Source of the DNA: an uncultured Robinsoniella sp.
GTDB lineage: Bacteria; Bacillota; Clostridia; Lachnospirales; Lachnospiraceae
Assembly (NCBI GenBank): GCA_900540475.1
Contig: UQGG01000006.1
Location: forward strand, 1-64,000
Reading direction: 5' to 3'
Length of the DNA: 64,000 nt
The notes under the pieces were generated by a model. It searched no databases, was not told the origin of the DNA, and saw only the letters and a list, made by a program, of their open reading frames with translations. The position numbers were made by a program, and so were the translations under genes. Shown piece after piece: positions 26,133 through 34,641 of this stretch. Within the stretch, counting starts at the first letter, position 1. Each line of letters opens with the position of its first letter.

Positions 26133-27533
26133 ATGGATGAAAGATCACAGGCTTTGAGAAATTCAGAATTGATGCCCACAAAAGATTCGGACAGAACGCT
26201 GTCCCTGAAAGATTATACGGTTCTTTGGGCTGGCATGACCATCAATATTGTAGCATTTTCACTGGGGGCACAGTACTATAACGGAGGGGAGGGGCTCTCG
26301 CCCCTGACCCTGATCTTTGTTGTATTCCTGGGGTATGGACTGGTAACAGTACTTACCGCAATGACCGGTGATATCGGTATCAAATACGGAATACCTTTTG
26401 CAGTTTACGGACGTGCCGCATTTGGCTATAAAGGGGCATATCTGGCGGGGCTGATCCGATGTATTCCCTGCTTTTACTGGTTTGGCTTTCAGACCTGGGT
26501 GGGTGCGACGGCACTGAATCTGGTTTTACAGATGTTTTTTCCGGGCTTTAATAACCTTACACTGATGATTATTTTATTTGGTGCGTTCCAGATTATTAAT
26601 GCGCTGTTTGGTCTAAAGGCCATGGCGAAATTTGACTGGATTGCAGTAGCCTGCCTGACCGTTATGTTTGGGGCAATTGTACTGAGTATCTGCAATGTCT
26701 ATGGCGTTACCATTCCGGATATCTTAGCAATTAAAGCAAAAGGAAATTATTCCTTCGCATTTGCGGTATCGGGAATTGCCGGAGGGTGGGTTTCTATGTC
26801 CCTGAACGGATCGGACCTCACTAGGAATATCAGGCGGAACAAAGATTTTGAAAATCAGAGTTTCTTTAAGCGAAATAAGAATGCGATTTTGGGACAGGTT
26901 ATCGGTTTAATGCTGGTGGGAATCCTCGCCATGGTAATTGGAATGATCGCTGGAATTTATACTGGAGAATGGGACTTAAATGCGGTAATTGGCGTGTTGT
27001 ACAAAAATAAACCTGTATTCTTTGGATTCTGCCTGCTGTCTGTTGTGCTTGCACAGTGGTCCACCAATACGGCTGCTAATTTAATGCCGCCGGCGTATAT
27101 TCTGATTAACATCATATCCAAGGCAAAGTTCTGGATGATGATTGTAGTCTCCGGTATCATCGGTATTGCGATGCAGCCGTGGAAGCAGCAAAACGGTGAT
27201 TTTCTGGTAACGATCCAGGCGAACTTCTCTACCTTGCTGGGTCCTGTGATCGGGATACTTCTGGCTGACTATTTTATCATCCGAAAAGGAAAGGTAAATG
27301 TACAGGATTTATTTACGGCAGGCGGACAGTATGAGTATACAAAGGGTTTTAACCTGAGTGCAGTGACTTCCCTGGTGGGAGCGTTTGCGTTGTCCTTACT
27401 GGCGGGGGACTATGCATTCTATGCAGGGTTAATATTAAGTGTGGTATTTTATATTGTATTAATGAAGACGTTTACACTGAAAAAGCATGAACAAAATCTG
27501 GGTAAGACAATTTACTTTGAGGAAGAGTCTTAA
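26133..27533 (+). CDS. NCS1-family nucleobase/hydantoin permease
   Basis: A 466-residue transporter with about twelve hydrophobic segments, of the cytosine/purine/allantoin (NCS1) family. Characteristic stretches include SLKDYTVLWAGMTIN near the N-terminus, PFAVYGRAAFGYKG in the first third and LAQWSTNTAANLMPP in the eighth helix region. It sits between the hydantoinase and a D-aminoacylase, so the cargo is likely the ring compound or its parent purine/pyrimidine rather than cytosine itself. The family assignment is firm; the substrate is inferred. Confidence 0.88.
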   Translation: MDERSQALRNSELMPTKDSDRTLSLKDYTVLWAGMTINIVAFSLGAQYYNGGEGLSPLTLIFVVFLGYGLVTVLTAMTGDIGIKYGIPFAVYGRAAFGYKGAYLAGLIRCIPCFYWFGFQTWVGATALNLVLQMFFPGFNNLTLMIILFGAFQIINALFGLKAMAKFDWIAVACLTVMFGAIVLSICNVYGVTIPDILAIKAKGNYSFAFAVSGIAGGWVSMSLNGSDLTRNIRRNKDFENQSFFKRNKNAILGQVIGLMLVGILAMVIGMIAGIYTGEWDLNAVIGVLYKNKPVFFGFCLLSVVLAQWSTNTAANLMPPAYILINIISKAKFWMMIVVSGIIGIAMQPWKQQNGDFLVTIQANFSTLLGPVIGILLADYFIIRKGKVNVQDLFTAGGQYEYTKGFNLSAVTSLVGAFALSLLAGDYAFYAGLILSVVFYIVLMKTFTLKKHEQNLGKTIYFEEES

Positions 27534-27579
27534 GTGAAAAGAACATGCAGTTTGCAGGAATATGTGACAGGAGGAAATC

Positions 27580-29181
27580 ATGAGCATATTAATTGTTGGA
27601 GGAGTCGTTGCAGATGGCAGTGGGAAACCTGGATACCAGGCTGACGTGCTGCTTGAGGGAAAGAGAATTGTTAAAATCGGCAGGATAGAACGGGAAGACG
27701 GCATGAAGGTTATAAATGCAGCCGGACTTGTGGTGGCGCCGGGATTTATAGATACCCACAGCCACAGTGACCTTCAGGTGTTAATTGAACCTGAAGTTCT
27801 GCCTAAGGTAATGCAGGGAATCACAACGGAAATTCTGGGGCAGGATGGCATTTCCATGGCGCCCCTTCCAATTTCCTGCATCAGTCCCTGGAGAAAAAAT
27901 CTTGCAGGGCTGGATGGAGATACCGATAAAATTGACTGGAATTACCAGAATACTCAAGGATATTTAAAGATGATAGAGGCAGTAAAGCCGGGATTAAATG
28001 AATGTTACCTGGTGCCTCATGGAAATATCCGCATGGAAGCAATGGGACTGGAAAACCGCCTTCCAAATGAAGAAGAGATTGAGAAAATGTGCCGGATTAC
28101 AAGGCGTGAAATGGAGGCAGGTGCCATCGGCTTATCCACAGGGCTGATTTATATGCCCTGTGCCTACTCCAGATCCGAAGAAATAATTGAAATGTGCAAA
28201 GTAGTGGCGGAATATGACGGAATTTTCGTGATCCATCAGAGGAGCGAAGCGGATACAATTCTGGATTCTATGGAAGAAGTAATAAAGATCGGAAGGGAAT
28301 CCGGTGTTAAAATCCACTACTCCCACTTCAAAGTATGCGGCAGGAAGAATTGGGATAAAATCGGTCAGGTAGTGGAGCTTCTGAAAAAGGCAAAAGCAGA
28401 AGGCATACAGGTTTCTTTCGACCAGTACCCCTATGTGGCGGGAAGCACTATGCTGGGTGTCATACTTCCGCCCTGGGTACACGATGGAGGTACGGATAAG
28501 GTTCTAAAACGGCTGGCTGACCGGGAGCTGCGCAGGCAAATGGTCTATGACATTGAGCACGGAATACCGGGTTGGGATAATTTTGTAGAATTTGCAGGCC
28601 TGGACCAGATCTTTGTAACCAGTGTGAAAACCGTCAAAAACCAGGATGCAGTGGGACTCAGTTTAACAGATTTTGGTAAGCTAAGGGGAAAAGACCCTTA
28701 CGATGCGGCATTTGATCTGCTGTATGAAGAAGAAAATGCTGTGGGAATGGTGGATTTCTACGGAACAGAAGAGCATGTAAAGCTGTTTATGAAGCGCCCG
28801 GAAATGAATGCCTGTACAGACGGTCTGCTGGGTGGCAAGCCACACCCAAGAGTATATGGTGCATTTCCGCGGATTCTGGGAAAGTATGTAAGGGAAGACC
28901 AGGCGCTGACGCTGGAAGAAGCCGTCTATAAAATGACAAAGAAGCCGGCACAGACATTCCTCATCCGTAAGCGGGGAGAAATCCGGGAAGGGTACTATGC
29001 AGATATCTGCATATTTAATCCGGAAACGGTAACGGACAAAGGGACCTTCACAGATCCGGTCCAGTACCCCGAGGGCATAGAATACGTAATCATTAACGGG
29101 GAAGTAACAGTTGAAAAAGGAAGGCATACCGGAAAACGAGGCGGAGCAGTTCTGCGAAAAAAAGGAAAAGAGGTGATCTGA
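27580..29181 (+). CDS. N-acyl-D-amino-acid deacylase / D-aminoacylase family amidohydrolase
   Basis: A 533-residue metal-dependent amidohydrolase. The zinc motif is DTHSHSD (in PGFIDTHSHSDLQVL), the family segment QGITTEILGQDGIS follows, and further ligands are in HYSHFK, ACTDGLL and KPHPR. It begins with a beta-sandwich half (ILIVGGVVADGSG) and ends with the returning half (ADICIFNPETVTD), as in the family. GGAGG precedes the ATG. It is the last gene of the operon and likely deacylates an N-carbamoyl or N-acyl amino acid released by ring opening; exact substrate unknown. Confidence 0.88.
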   Translation: MSILIVGGVVADGSGKPGYQADVLLEGKRIVKIGRIEREDGMKVINAAGLVVAPGFIDTHSHSDLQVLIEPEVLPKVMQGITTEILGQDGISMAPLPISCISPWRKNLAGLDGDTDKIDWNYQNTQGYLKMIEAVKPGLNECYLVPHGNIRMEAMGLENRLPNEEEIEKMCRITRREMEAGAIGLSTGLIYMPCAYSRSEEIIEMCKVVAEYDGIFVIHQRSEADTILDSMEEVIKIGRESGVKIHYSHFKVCGRKNWDKIGQVVELLKKAKAEGIQVSFDQYPYVAGSTMLGVILPPWVHDGGTDKVLKRLADRELRRQMVYDIEHGIPGWDNFVEFAGLDQIFVTSVKTVKNQDAVGLSLTDFGKLRGKDPYDAAFDLLYEEENAVGMVDFYGTEEHVKLFMKRPEMNACTDGLLGGKPHPRVYGAFPRILGKYVREDQALTLEEAVYKMTKKPAQTFLIRKRGEIREGYYADICIFNPETVTDKGTFTDPVQYPEGIEYVIINGEVTVEKGRHTGKRGGAVLRKKGKEVI

Positions 29182-29288
29182 CCGTTCGTGTTTCCAGGCT
29201 GCAAAACTTCATCTGGGCGGTGTGGTTGAAATCGAATGCACCGCTGAACTATAAAACAATACATACAATTATAAATAAGTGACTATTT

Positions 29289-29366
29289 AAGGTCGGCTGT
29301 AGGCAAAAAATTCTTAAGAAAATAATATTTTCTTTATGTTAAGATTGCCATAATACAGCCGACCTT
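29289..29366. repeat. 78-base nested palindromic element
   Basis: Perfect 13-base outer arms AAGGTCGGCTGTA and TACAGCCGACCTT enclose further matching pairs (GGCAA/TTGCC, CTTAA/TTAAG) and an inner hairpin AAGAAAAT-AAT-ATTTTCTT. The whole segment can fold into one long interrupted stem. It could terminate the preceding operon, but there is no T-tract; a small miniature-element or REP-like unit is also possible. No second copy was seen in this window. Confidence 0.5.
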
Positions 29367-29403
29367 GTATAATATTATTGGATAGAAATATCCACGATAC
29401 ATC

Positions 29404-29432
29404 TTGCCTTTAGGGGACAAATCGTTTATAAT
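29404..29432 (+). promoter_or_regulatory. promoter for dacF
   Basis: TTGCCT (29404-29409), 17-base spacer, TATAAT (29427-29432), 63 bases before the ATG at 29495. Confidence 0.65.
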
Positions 29433-29494
29433 ATGTGATATATAACCACAAAAAGATAGCAGCATGTGAAACTGAAGCATGGGAGAGTACATAG

Positions 29495-31330
29495 ATGAAG
29501 AAGGGGATTCGTTATTTAACGATAGTGTTGCTTGTATCTTTGCTGGCCAGCGGTGTACCTATTCATCTGGTATACGCCACTGGAATCGAAAATTCTGGGG
29601 AGAATGGAAATTCAGCTGGTGATACAGGGAGCAATAAAAATACAGAAGATTATAATGATGGGAACGGCTCAGAATCGTCAGAGGATACAACGGAAACGAT
29701 TCCGGAGTCGTACTATTTACCTATAGAATCAAATAATGTAGAGGGATGGCCAAAGGGCGATGCCATTGAAGCAGATGCAGCCGTTGTCATGGACGCCTCT
29801 ACGGGAACATTTCTCTACAGTAAGAATATGACTGCCAAGGAATATCCGGCCAGTATTACGAAGATCATGACTACTTTACTGGCGCTGGAGCATGGTAATC
29901 TGGATGATGTGATTACTTTTTCAGAAAATGCAGTCTACAGCATTGAACCGGGGAGCACCCACCTTGGAATCAAAGCAGGAGAACAACTGACGCTGAGACA
30001 GGCGCTCTATGGGATTATGCTGGCATCGGCAAATGAGATTTCCAACGGAGTGGCAGAGCACATTGCGGGATCTGTTGAGAATTTCGCTCAGATGATGAAT
30101 GATAAAGCGGCTGAGCTGGGATGTGTTAACACACATTTTGTCAATCCCCATGGTTTGCATGACGAGAACCACTATACCTGCGCGCGGGATATGGCACTGA
30201 TTATGCAGGCGGCTCTTAAGAACAAAATGTTCTGCAAGATCATTGATACCGTAGAGTATTCCTACCCAAAAACTAATATAACGGATGAAGAACGGTACTT
30301 CATGAACCACCATAAAATGCTGTATGAGGACGGCTACTGTTATACAGGCTGTCTGGGCGGAAAGACAGGTTTTACGGATGATGCACTGAATACCCTCGTT
30401 ACATATGTGAAGCGGGATAAGGAGAAGCTGATCAGTGTTGTACTGCGTACCAATGGTGCGGAAAAAGCGTATCAGGAATCCAAACAGATACTGGATTATG
30501 CATTTAACAATTTTACCAAAGAAAAATTAGATTTAAGCCGTGAAAGAGAAAGTGCGGCTCAGCTTTTGGGTATTAATTATGTGGGTGATGCCGTGATTAA
30601 TCAGGATGAAAGCCTTGGTAAACCCGCATTTCAGATTTCGAAAAACATAAGCCTGAATCTGCCTAAAGGTGCAGATGTGAAGCAGGTTATCAGAAAATAT
30701 GATTTTAAAGCAAAGAAGCTGGAATTTTTCTATCACGGATGGCCGGTAGGGAAGACAAAGATACAGGTTGAACCGGTATTCGTAAAAGAAGAAAAAGGAC
30801 CTCAGTACAGGACGGAGACGGAAAAGCCGGAATCCCAGTCCGGTCAGGGTGAAAGCGGACAGGCAGAAGACGGAAATACAGACAGGAAGGCGGCTAATAT
30901 GCTGGACAGGATCAGTCACGTTTTTATATCCACATGGGAGAAATTGGATATGTTCATCAAGGATAATACGGTAGAATCGGCAGTGCTCGGTGGTATTTTA
31001 TTAGTAATTTTTGTACCACTTTTAGTAATTGCCATCACTCGTAATCATCGCTATAAAAAAATCCTAAAAGAAAGAATGAAAGAAGAGGAGATCAGAAAGC
31101 AGTTAGAAGAAGAGATTCAAAGAAAGACACCACAAGAAATTGAAGCTGAATTAAGGGCAGAGCAGGAAGCCGAATGGCGTTCTGAACAGAGGGCAGAAGA
31201 ACGAAGGATTGCAGCCGAGAGAGCAGCCAGGGAGCTGGATGCGGCAGAGAGGCTGTTAGAAGAACAGAGGTCACAGGGAGAGACAGGTAATATGGTTGAC
31301 ACTGGAACGCATTTGAAAGAGGAGGAATAA
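29495..31330 (+). CDS. dacF: D-alanyl-D-alanine carboxypeptidase (DacF-like, with C-terminal anchor and charged tail)
   Basis: A 611-residue penicillin-binding protein that trims the terminal D-Ala of peptidoglycan stem peptides. Signal peptide at residues about 1-28, Asn/Gly/Ser/Glu-rich linker to about 75, then the S11 domain with SxxK Ser120-Lys123 (SITK), SxN Ser178-Asn180 (SAN) and KTG Lys290-Gly292. A PBP5_C-like beta domain follows. A transmembrane helix (about 490-512) leads to a 100-residue highly charged Glu/Arg-rich coiled coil ending the protein, longer than usual for DacF. Its tail codes for the ribosome binding site of the next gene. Confidence 0.92.
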   Translation: MKKGIRYLTIVLLVSLLASGVPIHLVYATGIENSGENGNSAGDTGSNKNTEDYNDGNGSESSEDTTETIPESYYLPIESNNVEGWPKGDAIEADAAVVMDASTGTFLYSKNMTAKEYPASITKIMTTLLALEHGNLDDVITFSENAVYSIEPGSTHLGIKAGEQLTLRQALYGIMLASANEISNGVAEHIAGSVENFAQMMNDKAAELGCVNTHFVNPHGLHDENHYTCARDMALIMQAALKNKMFCKIIDTVEYSYPKTNITDEERYFMNHHKMLYEDGYCYTGCLGGKTGFTDDALNTLVTYVKRDKEKLISVVLRTNGAEKAYQESKQILDYAFNNFTKEKLDLSRERESAAQLLGINYVGDAVINQDESLGKPAFQISKNISLNLPKGADVKQVIRKYDFKAKKLEFFYHGWPVGKTKIQVEPVFVKEEKGPQYRTETEKPESQSGQGESGQAEDGNTDRKAANMLDRISHVFISTWEKLDMFIKDNTVESAVLGGILLVIFVPLLVIAITRNHRYKKILKERMKEEEIRKQLEEEIQRKTPQEIEAELRAEQEAEWRSEQRAEERRIAAERAARELDAAERLLEEQRSQGETGNMVDTGTHLKEEE

Positions 31331-31332
31331 AT

Positions 31333-32070
31333 ATGAACTGGGTATCACCAATTAAAGACGACGAGACATTAGAGAAATTTAAAAAAGCATTACGTGAGGT
31401 TGATGACAAGTATTACATTTTATTTGAAATAGGGGTTGGAACCGGTATGCAGCTTCAGGAAATTCTGAAGTTTAAAAATAAAGACATTCGGGACAAAGAC
31501 AGCATTGAGGCTTCTATTGGAACAAAAAACATTGTCAGGACATTTAACATACCTGAGGATCTTAAGAAAATCATTCATGATTTTACAGAAGGGAAAGATC
31601 CGGAAAACTATCTGATTCAGGGACATGCCAGTTCTTCAGCACCGTTATCAAGAGAACAGGCTTACCGTGTATTTAAAAGCGTAGGCAGAAATATGGGATT
31701 AAATTCCATCGGCGCCCAGACAATGAGGAAGACATTTGCATGGAGATACTATAAGGCAACAAATGATATTTATTATCTCCAGAACCTGTTAAATCACGCT
31801 TCACCATCCATTACTTACCGTTACATCGGTGAAAAACCCAATGTAGAAGTAGTCCTGAAAAAGATGACGCCGGAAGAAAACGAAAGAAGCCGTTACATTT
31901 TATATAAAGACGGAAGCGGTAAGAAGAGAATTCAGGAAATTCAGGAAACCTTTGCATATATTGAGAGAGAATTAGATAACCCCACAAACAATGATGCGTT
32001 CTACGGAAGGGTAGACTGCTTATTGGTTGAGGTTGAAGATCTCATCGATAACTTTAAGAATACAAAATAA
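31333..32070 (+). CDS. tyrosine-recombinase-like protein with degenerate catalytic site
   Basis: A 245-residue protein related to the catalytic domain of phage-type integrases but lacking the usual N-terminal core-binding domain. The region TGMQLQEILKFK matches the first-Arg motif (TGLRISELL) but has Gln40 where the catalytic Arg is expected. The second box is AQTMRKTFAW, with Gln129 for His, Arg132 kept and Lys133. His155 (LLNHASPSIT) and the nucleophile Tyr164 (TYRYIG) are retained. It starts two bases after the dacF stop and uses AGAGGAGG within dacF, so it is translationally coupled. It is probably a domesticated DNA-binding protein rather than an active integrase. Confidence 0.75.
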   Translation: MNWVSPIKDDETLEKFKKALREVDDKYYILFEIGVGTGMQLQEILKFKNKDIRDKDSIEASIGTKNIVRTFNIPEDLKKIIHDFTEGKDPENYLIQGHASSSAPLSREQAYRVFKSVGRNMGLNSIGAQTMRKTFAWRYYKATNDIYYLQNLLNHASPSITYRYIGEKPNVEVVLKKMTPEENERSRYILYKDGSGKKRIQEIQETFAYIERELDNPTNNDAFYGRVDCLLVEVEDLIDNFKNTK

Positions 32071-32096
32071 GCTGCTGTAAAGGCATAATTAAAATA

Positions 32097-32134
32097 AAAA
32101 CAGGTTTCGGCTGACTGTAGCCGGAACCTGTTTT
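32097..32134. terminator. bidirectional terminator
   Basis: AAAACAGGTT and CGGCT pair with AGCCG and AACCTGTTTT across a one-base mismatch. It lies between convergent genes, with A-rich and T-rich flanks on either side, so it can serve both strands. Confidence 0.85.
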
Positions 32135-32138
32135 GCAG

Positions 32139-33101
32139 TTAAATAGTACTGTAATTTCCATGCCTTTTAAGGCGCTTTTTTTTGCGCAGCTGTTCCTGTT
32201 TTTCCCGGATCGTCTGCGCTTCTTCTTCTCCGACCAGCTTTAGCGTTTTTACACAGAAAAAGCGGTCATCATCGGTACGTTTCATTCGGATCTTTCCTTT
32301 GATCAGACCGTGTTCTTCACAGGAGGCAAGACAGTAGTAATTCTTGGTTCCGTTAGAGAACCACCGCACCTTTTTTCTGGCGGCTTTCCCGCAGATATAG
32401 CATTTGGTTGCGGTAACCTTACGGTCTTTCATCGCATCGGTTTTACTTGCAAAATCTTTGGATATAAACTTGCAGTAGGTTGGATATACGGCGTAGATCT
32501 CTTCCTTACGGGAACTGGGATGGATGTAACAGTCGATGGAGTAATTCGTCTGTATATCCTCTTCCGTCAAGTTCTTCATGACTGCCGCGGTGTAATAGGC
32601 GTCTGCCAAAGCGCGGTGAAAGCCGGCACGTTTGTCTATATTCAGAAAATCTACCGCATATTCCAGGTTCCGGCGGGTTTTGCGGTCTTCGTATACGATA
32701 CTGAATATCTTCTGGATATCATAGTAGCGAAGGGGATAAGGCAGCGCATATTCTACATTGTGAAAGCGCATATTCCGCTGTAGCTCTACCAGGTCACTGG
32801 AACCCCAGATGCAGAAACGGGCGTCCTGTGAGCACCAGTCAAAAAAGCTCTGAATGACTTCCGGAAAGGTGCGTGCGTGCTCGAATTCCTCCATTTCCAT
32901 CTGCAGAATTTCCTTTGTTTTAAAATGAAAGGAGTGGTAAACGGTTGGCTTTATAATTTCATGAAAACGTCCGATTTCTTCTTTTTCTTTGGTGAGCTTT
33001 ACTGCTCCGATTTCGATAATCTCGAAGGGAAGTGCCTTATTTTCTCGGTCTTTTCCTCTGGGACACTGGTTCCATTCAAGGTCAAATATTATATAATCCA
33101 T
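32139..33101 (-). CDS. DEDDh 3'-5' exonuclease, KapD/EXO family
   Basis: A 320-residue exonuclease. Motif I IIFDLEWNQ (Asp, Glu), motif II around IWGSSDLVEL (Asp) and motif III HRALADAYYTA (His, Asp) match DnaQ-like DEDDh nucleases, close to KapD-type proteins of spore formers. The C-terminal third carries a CYICGK...YCLASC cysteine cluster resembling a zinc ribbon and a basic KKKRLKRHG tail that may bind nucleic acid. Start choice is uncertain: 33101 (MDYIIFDLEW) is preceded by a weak GGGTGAT, while 33113 has no visible site. The substrate, RNA or DNA, cannot be told from sequence. Confidence 0.85.
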   Translation of the reverse strand: MDYIIFDLEWNQCPRGKDRENKALPFEIIEIGAVKLTKEKEEIGRFHEIIKPTVYHSFHFKTKEILQMEMEEFEHARTFPEVIQSFFDWCSQDARFCIWGSSDLVELQRNMRFHNVEYALPYPLRYYDIQKIFSIVYEDRKTRRNLEYAVDFLNIDKRAGFHRALADAYYTAAVMKNLTEEDIQTNYSIDCYIHPSSRKEEIYAVYPTYCKFISKDFASKTDAMKDRKVTATKCYICGKAARKKVRWFSNGTKNYYCLASCEEHGLIKGKIRMKRTDDDRFFCVKTLKLVGEEEAQTIREKQEQLRKKKRLKRHGNYSTI

Positions 33102-33465
33102 ATCATCACCCATCTGTCTGTGATAGGTACGCAGTGACAGAAATCGCTGTTTCTGCGCCAGACAATTCTATAAAAATAGTGAAAGCTATCTTCTTCCACG
33201 TGGTTACATATAGGTAGTATACACAAAGTAAATAAAAAACACAAGGACTTCGTCAAGTTGTATATGAAATTGAAACTACTTTATGCAATTTGTCCTAAAA
33301 AAGTTTTGCTCAAATTGTGCGTAAGCAGATTTTACAAGGGTAACATAAAATCTTTGTTCAATTATGGTATGGCGGTAAATATGCATCTTTAGTATACTGT
33401 CAACATAGTTAAGACAGTAAAACAGTACTCGCGGGGCGAGCGTAAATTTTTAGGAGGATGAAAAA
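33102..33465. other. intergenic region before msmK, 364 bases
   Basis: An AT-rich spacer with no convincing ORF. A TATACT -10-like element lies at 33393-33398 without a good -35. A TAGGAGGATG ribosome binding site precedes the msmK ATG. The long untranslated region is usual for a highly expressed gene but no riboswitch fold was recognised. Confidence 0.45.
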
Positions 33466-34578
33466 ATGGCAAGTTTATCATTACAGCACATTAACAAAGC
33501 ATATCCAAACGGATTTGAAGCAGTAAAGGATTTTAACTTAGAAATTGAAGATAAAGAATTCATCATCTTTGTAGGACCTTCAGGATGTGGTAAATCTACT
33601 ACACTTCGTATGATTGCTGGTCTGGAAGAGATTACAGGCGGAACATTAAAAATTGGCGATAAAGTTGTAAATGACGTTGAGCCAAAGGACAGAGATATCG
33701 CGATGGTATTCCAGAACTACGCTCTGTACCCACATATGACAGTATATGATAACATGGCTTTTGGTCTTAAGTTAAGAAAAGTTCCAAAAGATCAGATTGA
33801 CAAAATGGTTAAAGAAGCAGCTAGAATCCTTGACCTTGAAAAATTATTAGACCGTAAACCAAAGGCTTTATCCGGTGGACAGAGACAGCGTGTTGCTATG
33901 GGACGTGCTATCGTTCGTGATCCTAAGGTATTCCTTATGGATGAACCTCTTTCAAACCTGGATGCAAAACTGAGAGTTCAGATGCGTATCGAGATCTCCA
34001 AGATCCATCAGAGACTGGGCGCTACAATCATCTACGTAACACATGACCAGACAGAGGCTATGACACTTGGTACCAGAATCGTTGTTATGAAAGACGGTAT
34101 TGTACAGCAGGTTGATACACCTCAGAACTTATACAACTGCCCACAGAACTTATTTGTTGCTGGATTTATCGGATCTCCTCAGATGAACTTTGCAGATGCA
34201 ACTGTTAACGTAAAAGGTAACGAAGTTGTTCTTAGAGTTGGTGATTTTGATATCAAACTTCCACCTGCAAAAGCTAAGAAACTGATCGATGGCGGCTATG
34301 CTGGAAAGACAGTTGTTATGGGTATTCGTCCTGAAGATGTTCATGATTCTCAGATGTTCATCGAATCTTCACCTGAAACTGTTGTTGAATCTACAATCAG
34401 AGTTTACGAATTACTCGGTGCTGAAGTATTCTTATACTTCGATGTTGAAGGATTCCCAATGACAGCTCGTGTTGATCCTCGTACAACAGCAAGAACAGGC
34501 GATAAAGTTAGATTTGCTTTAGATGCTGAAAAGATTCAGGTATTCGATAAAGAAACAGAGCTTACAATTACAAACTAA
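33466..34578 (+). CDS. msmK: general carbohydrate ABC transporter ATP-binding protein (MsmK/UgpC)
   Basis: A 370-residue ATPase. Walker A GPSGCGKST (about 38-46), Q-loop VFQNYALYPHMTVY, signature LSGGQRQRVAMGRA, Walker B VFLMDEPLSNLD and switch His in VTHDQTEAM are intact. The C-terminal 130 residues form the TOBE/OB regulatory domain (MGIRPEDVHDS). Codon use leans to T-ending codons (GTT, ACT, GAT), unlike its neighbours, which suggests high expression. It is monocistronic with its own terminator. MsmK proteins energise many CUT1 importers, so it is the likely motor of the ATPase-less transporter at 2019-5195. Confidence 0.95.
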   Translation: MASLSLQHINKAYPNGFEAVKDFNLEIEDKEFIIFVGPSGCGKSTTLRMIAGLEEITGGTLKIGDKVVNDVEPKDRDIAMVFQNYALYPHMTVYDNMAFGLKLRKVPKDQIDKMVKEAARILDLEKLLDRKPKALSGGQRQRVAMGRAIVRDPKVFLMDEPLSNLDAKLRVQMRIEISKIHQRLGATIIYVTHDQTEAMTLGTRIVVMKDGIVQQVDTPQNLYNCPQNLFVAGFIGSPQMNFADATVNVKGNEVVLRVGDFDIKLPPAKAKKLIDGGYAGKTVVMGIRPEDVHDSQMFIESSPETVVESTIRVYELLGAEVFLYFDVEGFPMTARVDPRTTARTGDKVRFALDAEKIQVFDKETELTITN

Positions 34579-34590
34579 TAAAAATATGAT

Positions 34591-34619
34591 GGGGGTTGCG
34601 GAAGCAACCCCCTTTTTTT
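34591..34619 (+). terminator. rho-independent terminator after msmK
   Basis: GGGGGTTGC, GGAA tetraloop, GCAACCCCC, followed by seven T residues. A 9-bp perfect stem. Confidence 0.97.
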
Positions 34620-34641
34620 ACCGATAAAAAAATTATCACCC

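Larger units (their letters stand above)
29182..29494. other. intergenic region, 313 bases
   Basis: Between the D-aminoacylase and dacF. It contains the 78-base palindromic element at 29289-29366 and the dacF promoter at 29404-29432. No ORF with a ribosome binding site was seen. Confidence 0.6.

Noticed and set aside
29289..29366. CRISPR repeat or riboswitch
   Set aside because: Only one copy, no spacer pattern, and no match to any riboswitch fold I could recognise.
31333..32070. Active phage or integrative-element integrase marking an island boundary
   Set aside because: No attachment-site repeats, tRNA gene or other phage genes nearby, the first catalytic Arg position is Gln, and the gene is coupled to dacF.
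33102..33465. Riboswitch leader for msmK
   Set aside because: No conserved aptamer-like core or anti-terminator pairing was visible; only an AT-rich leader with a weak -10.
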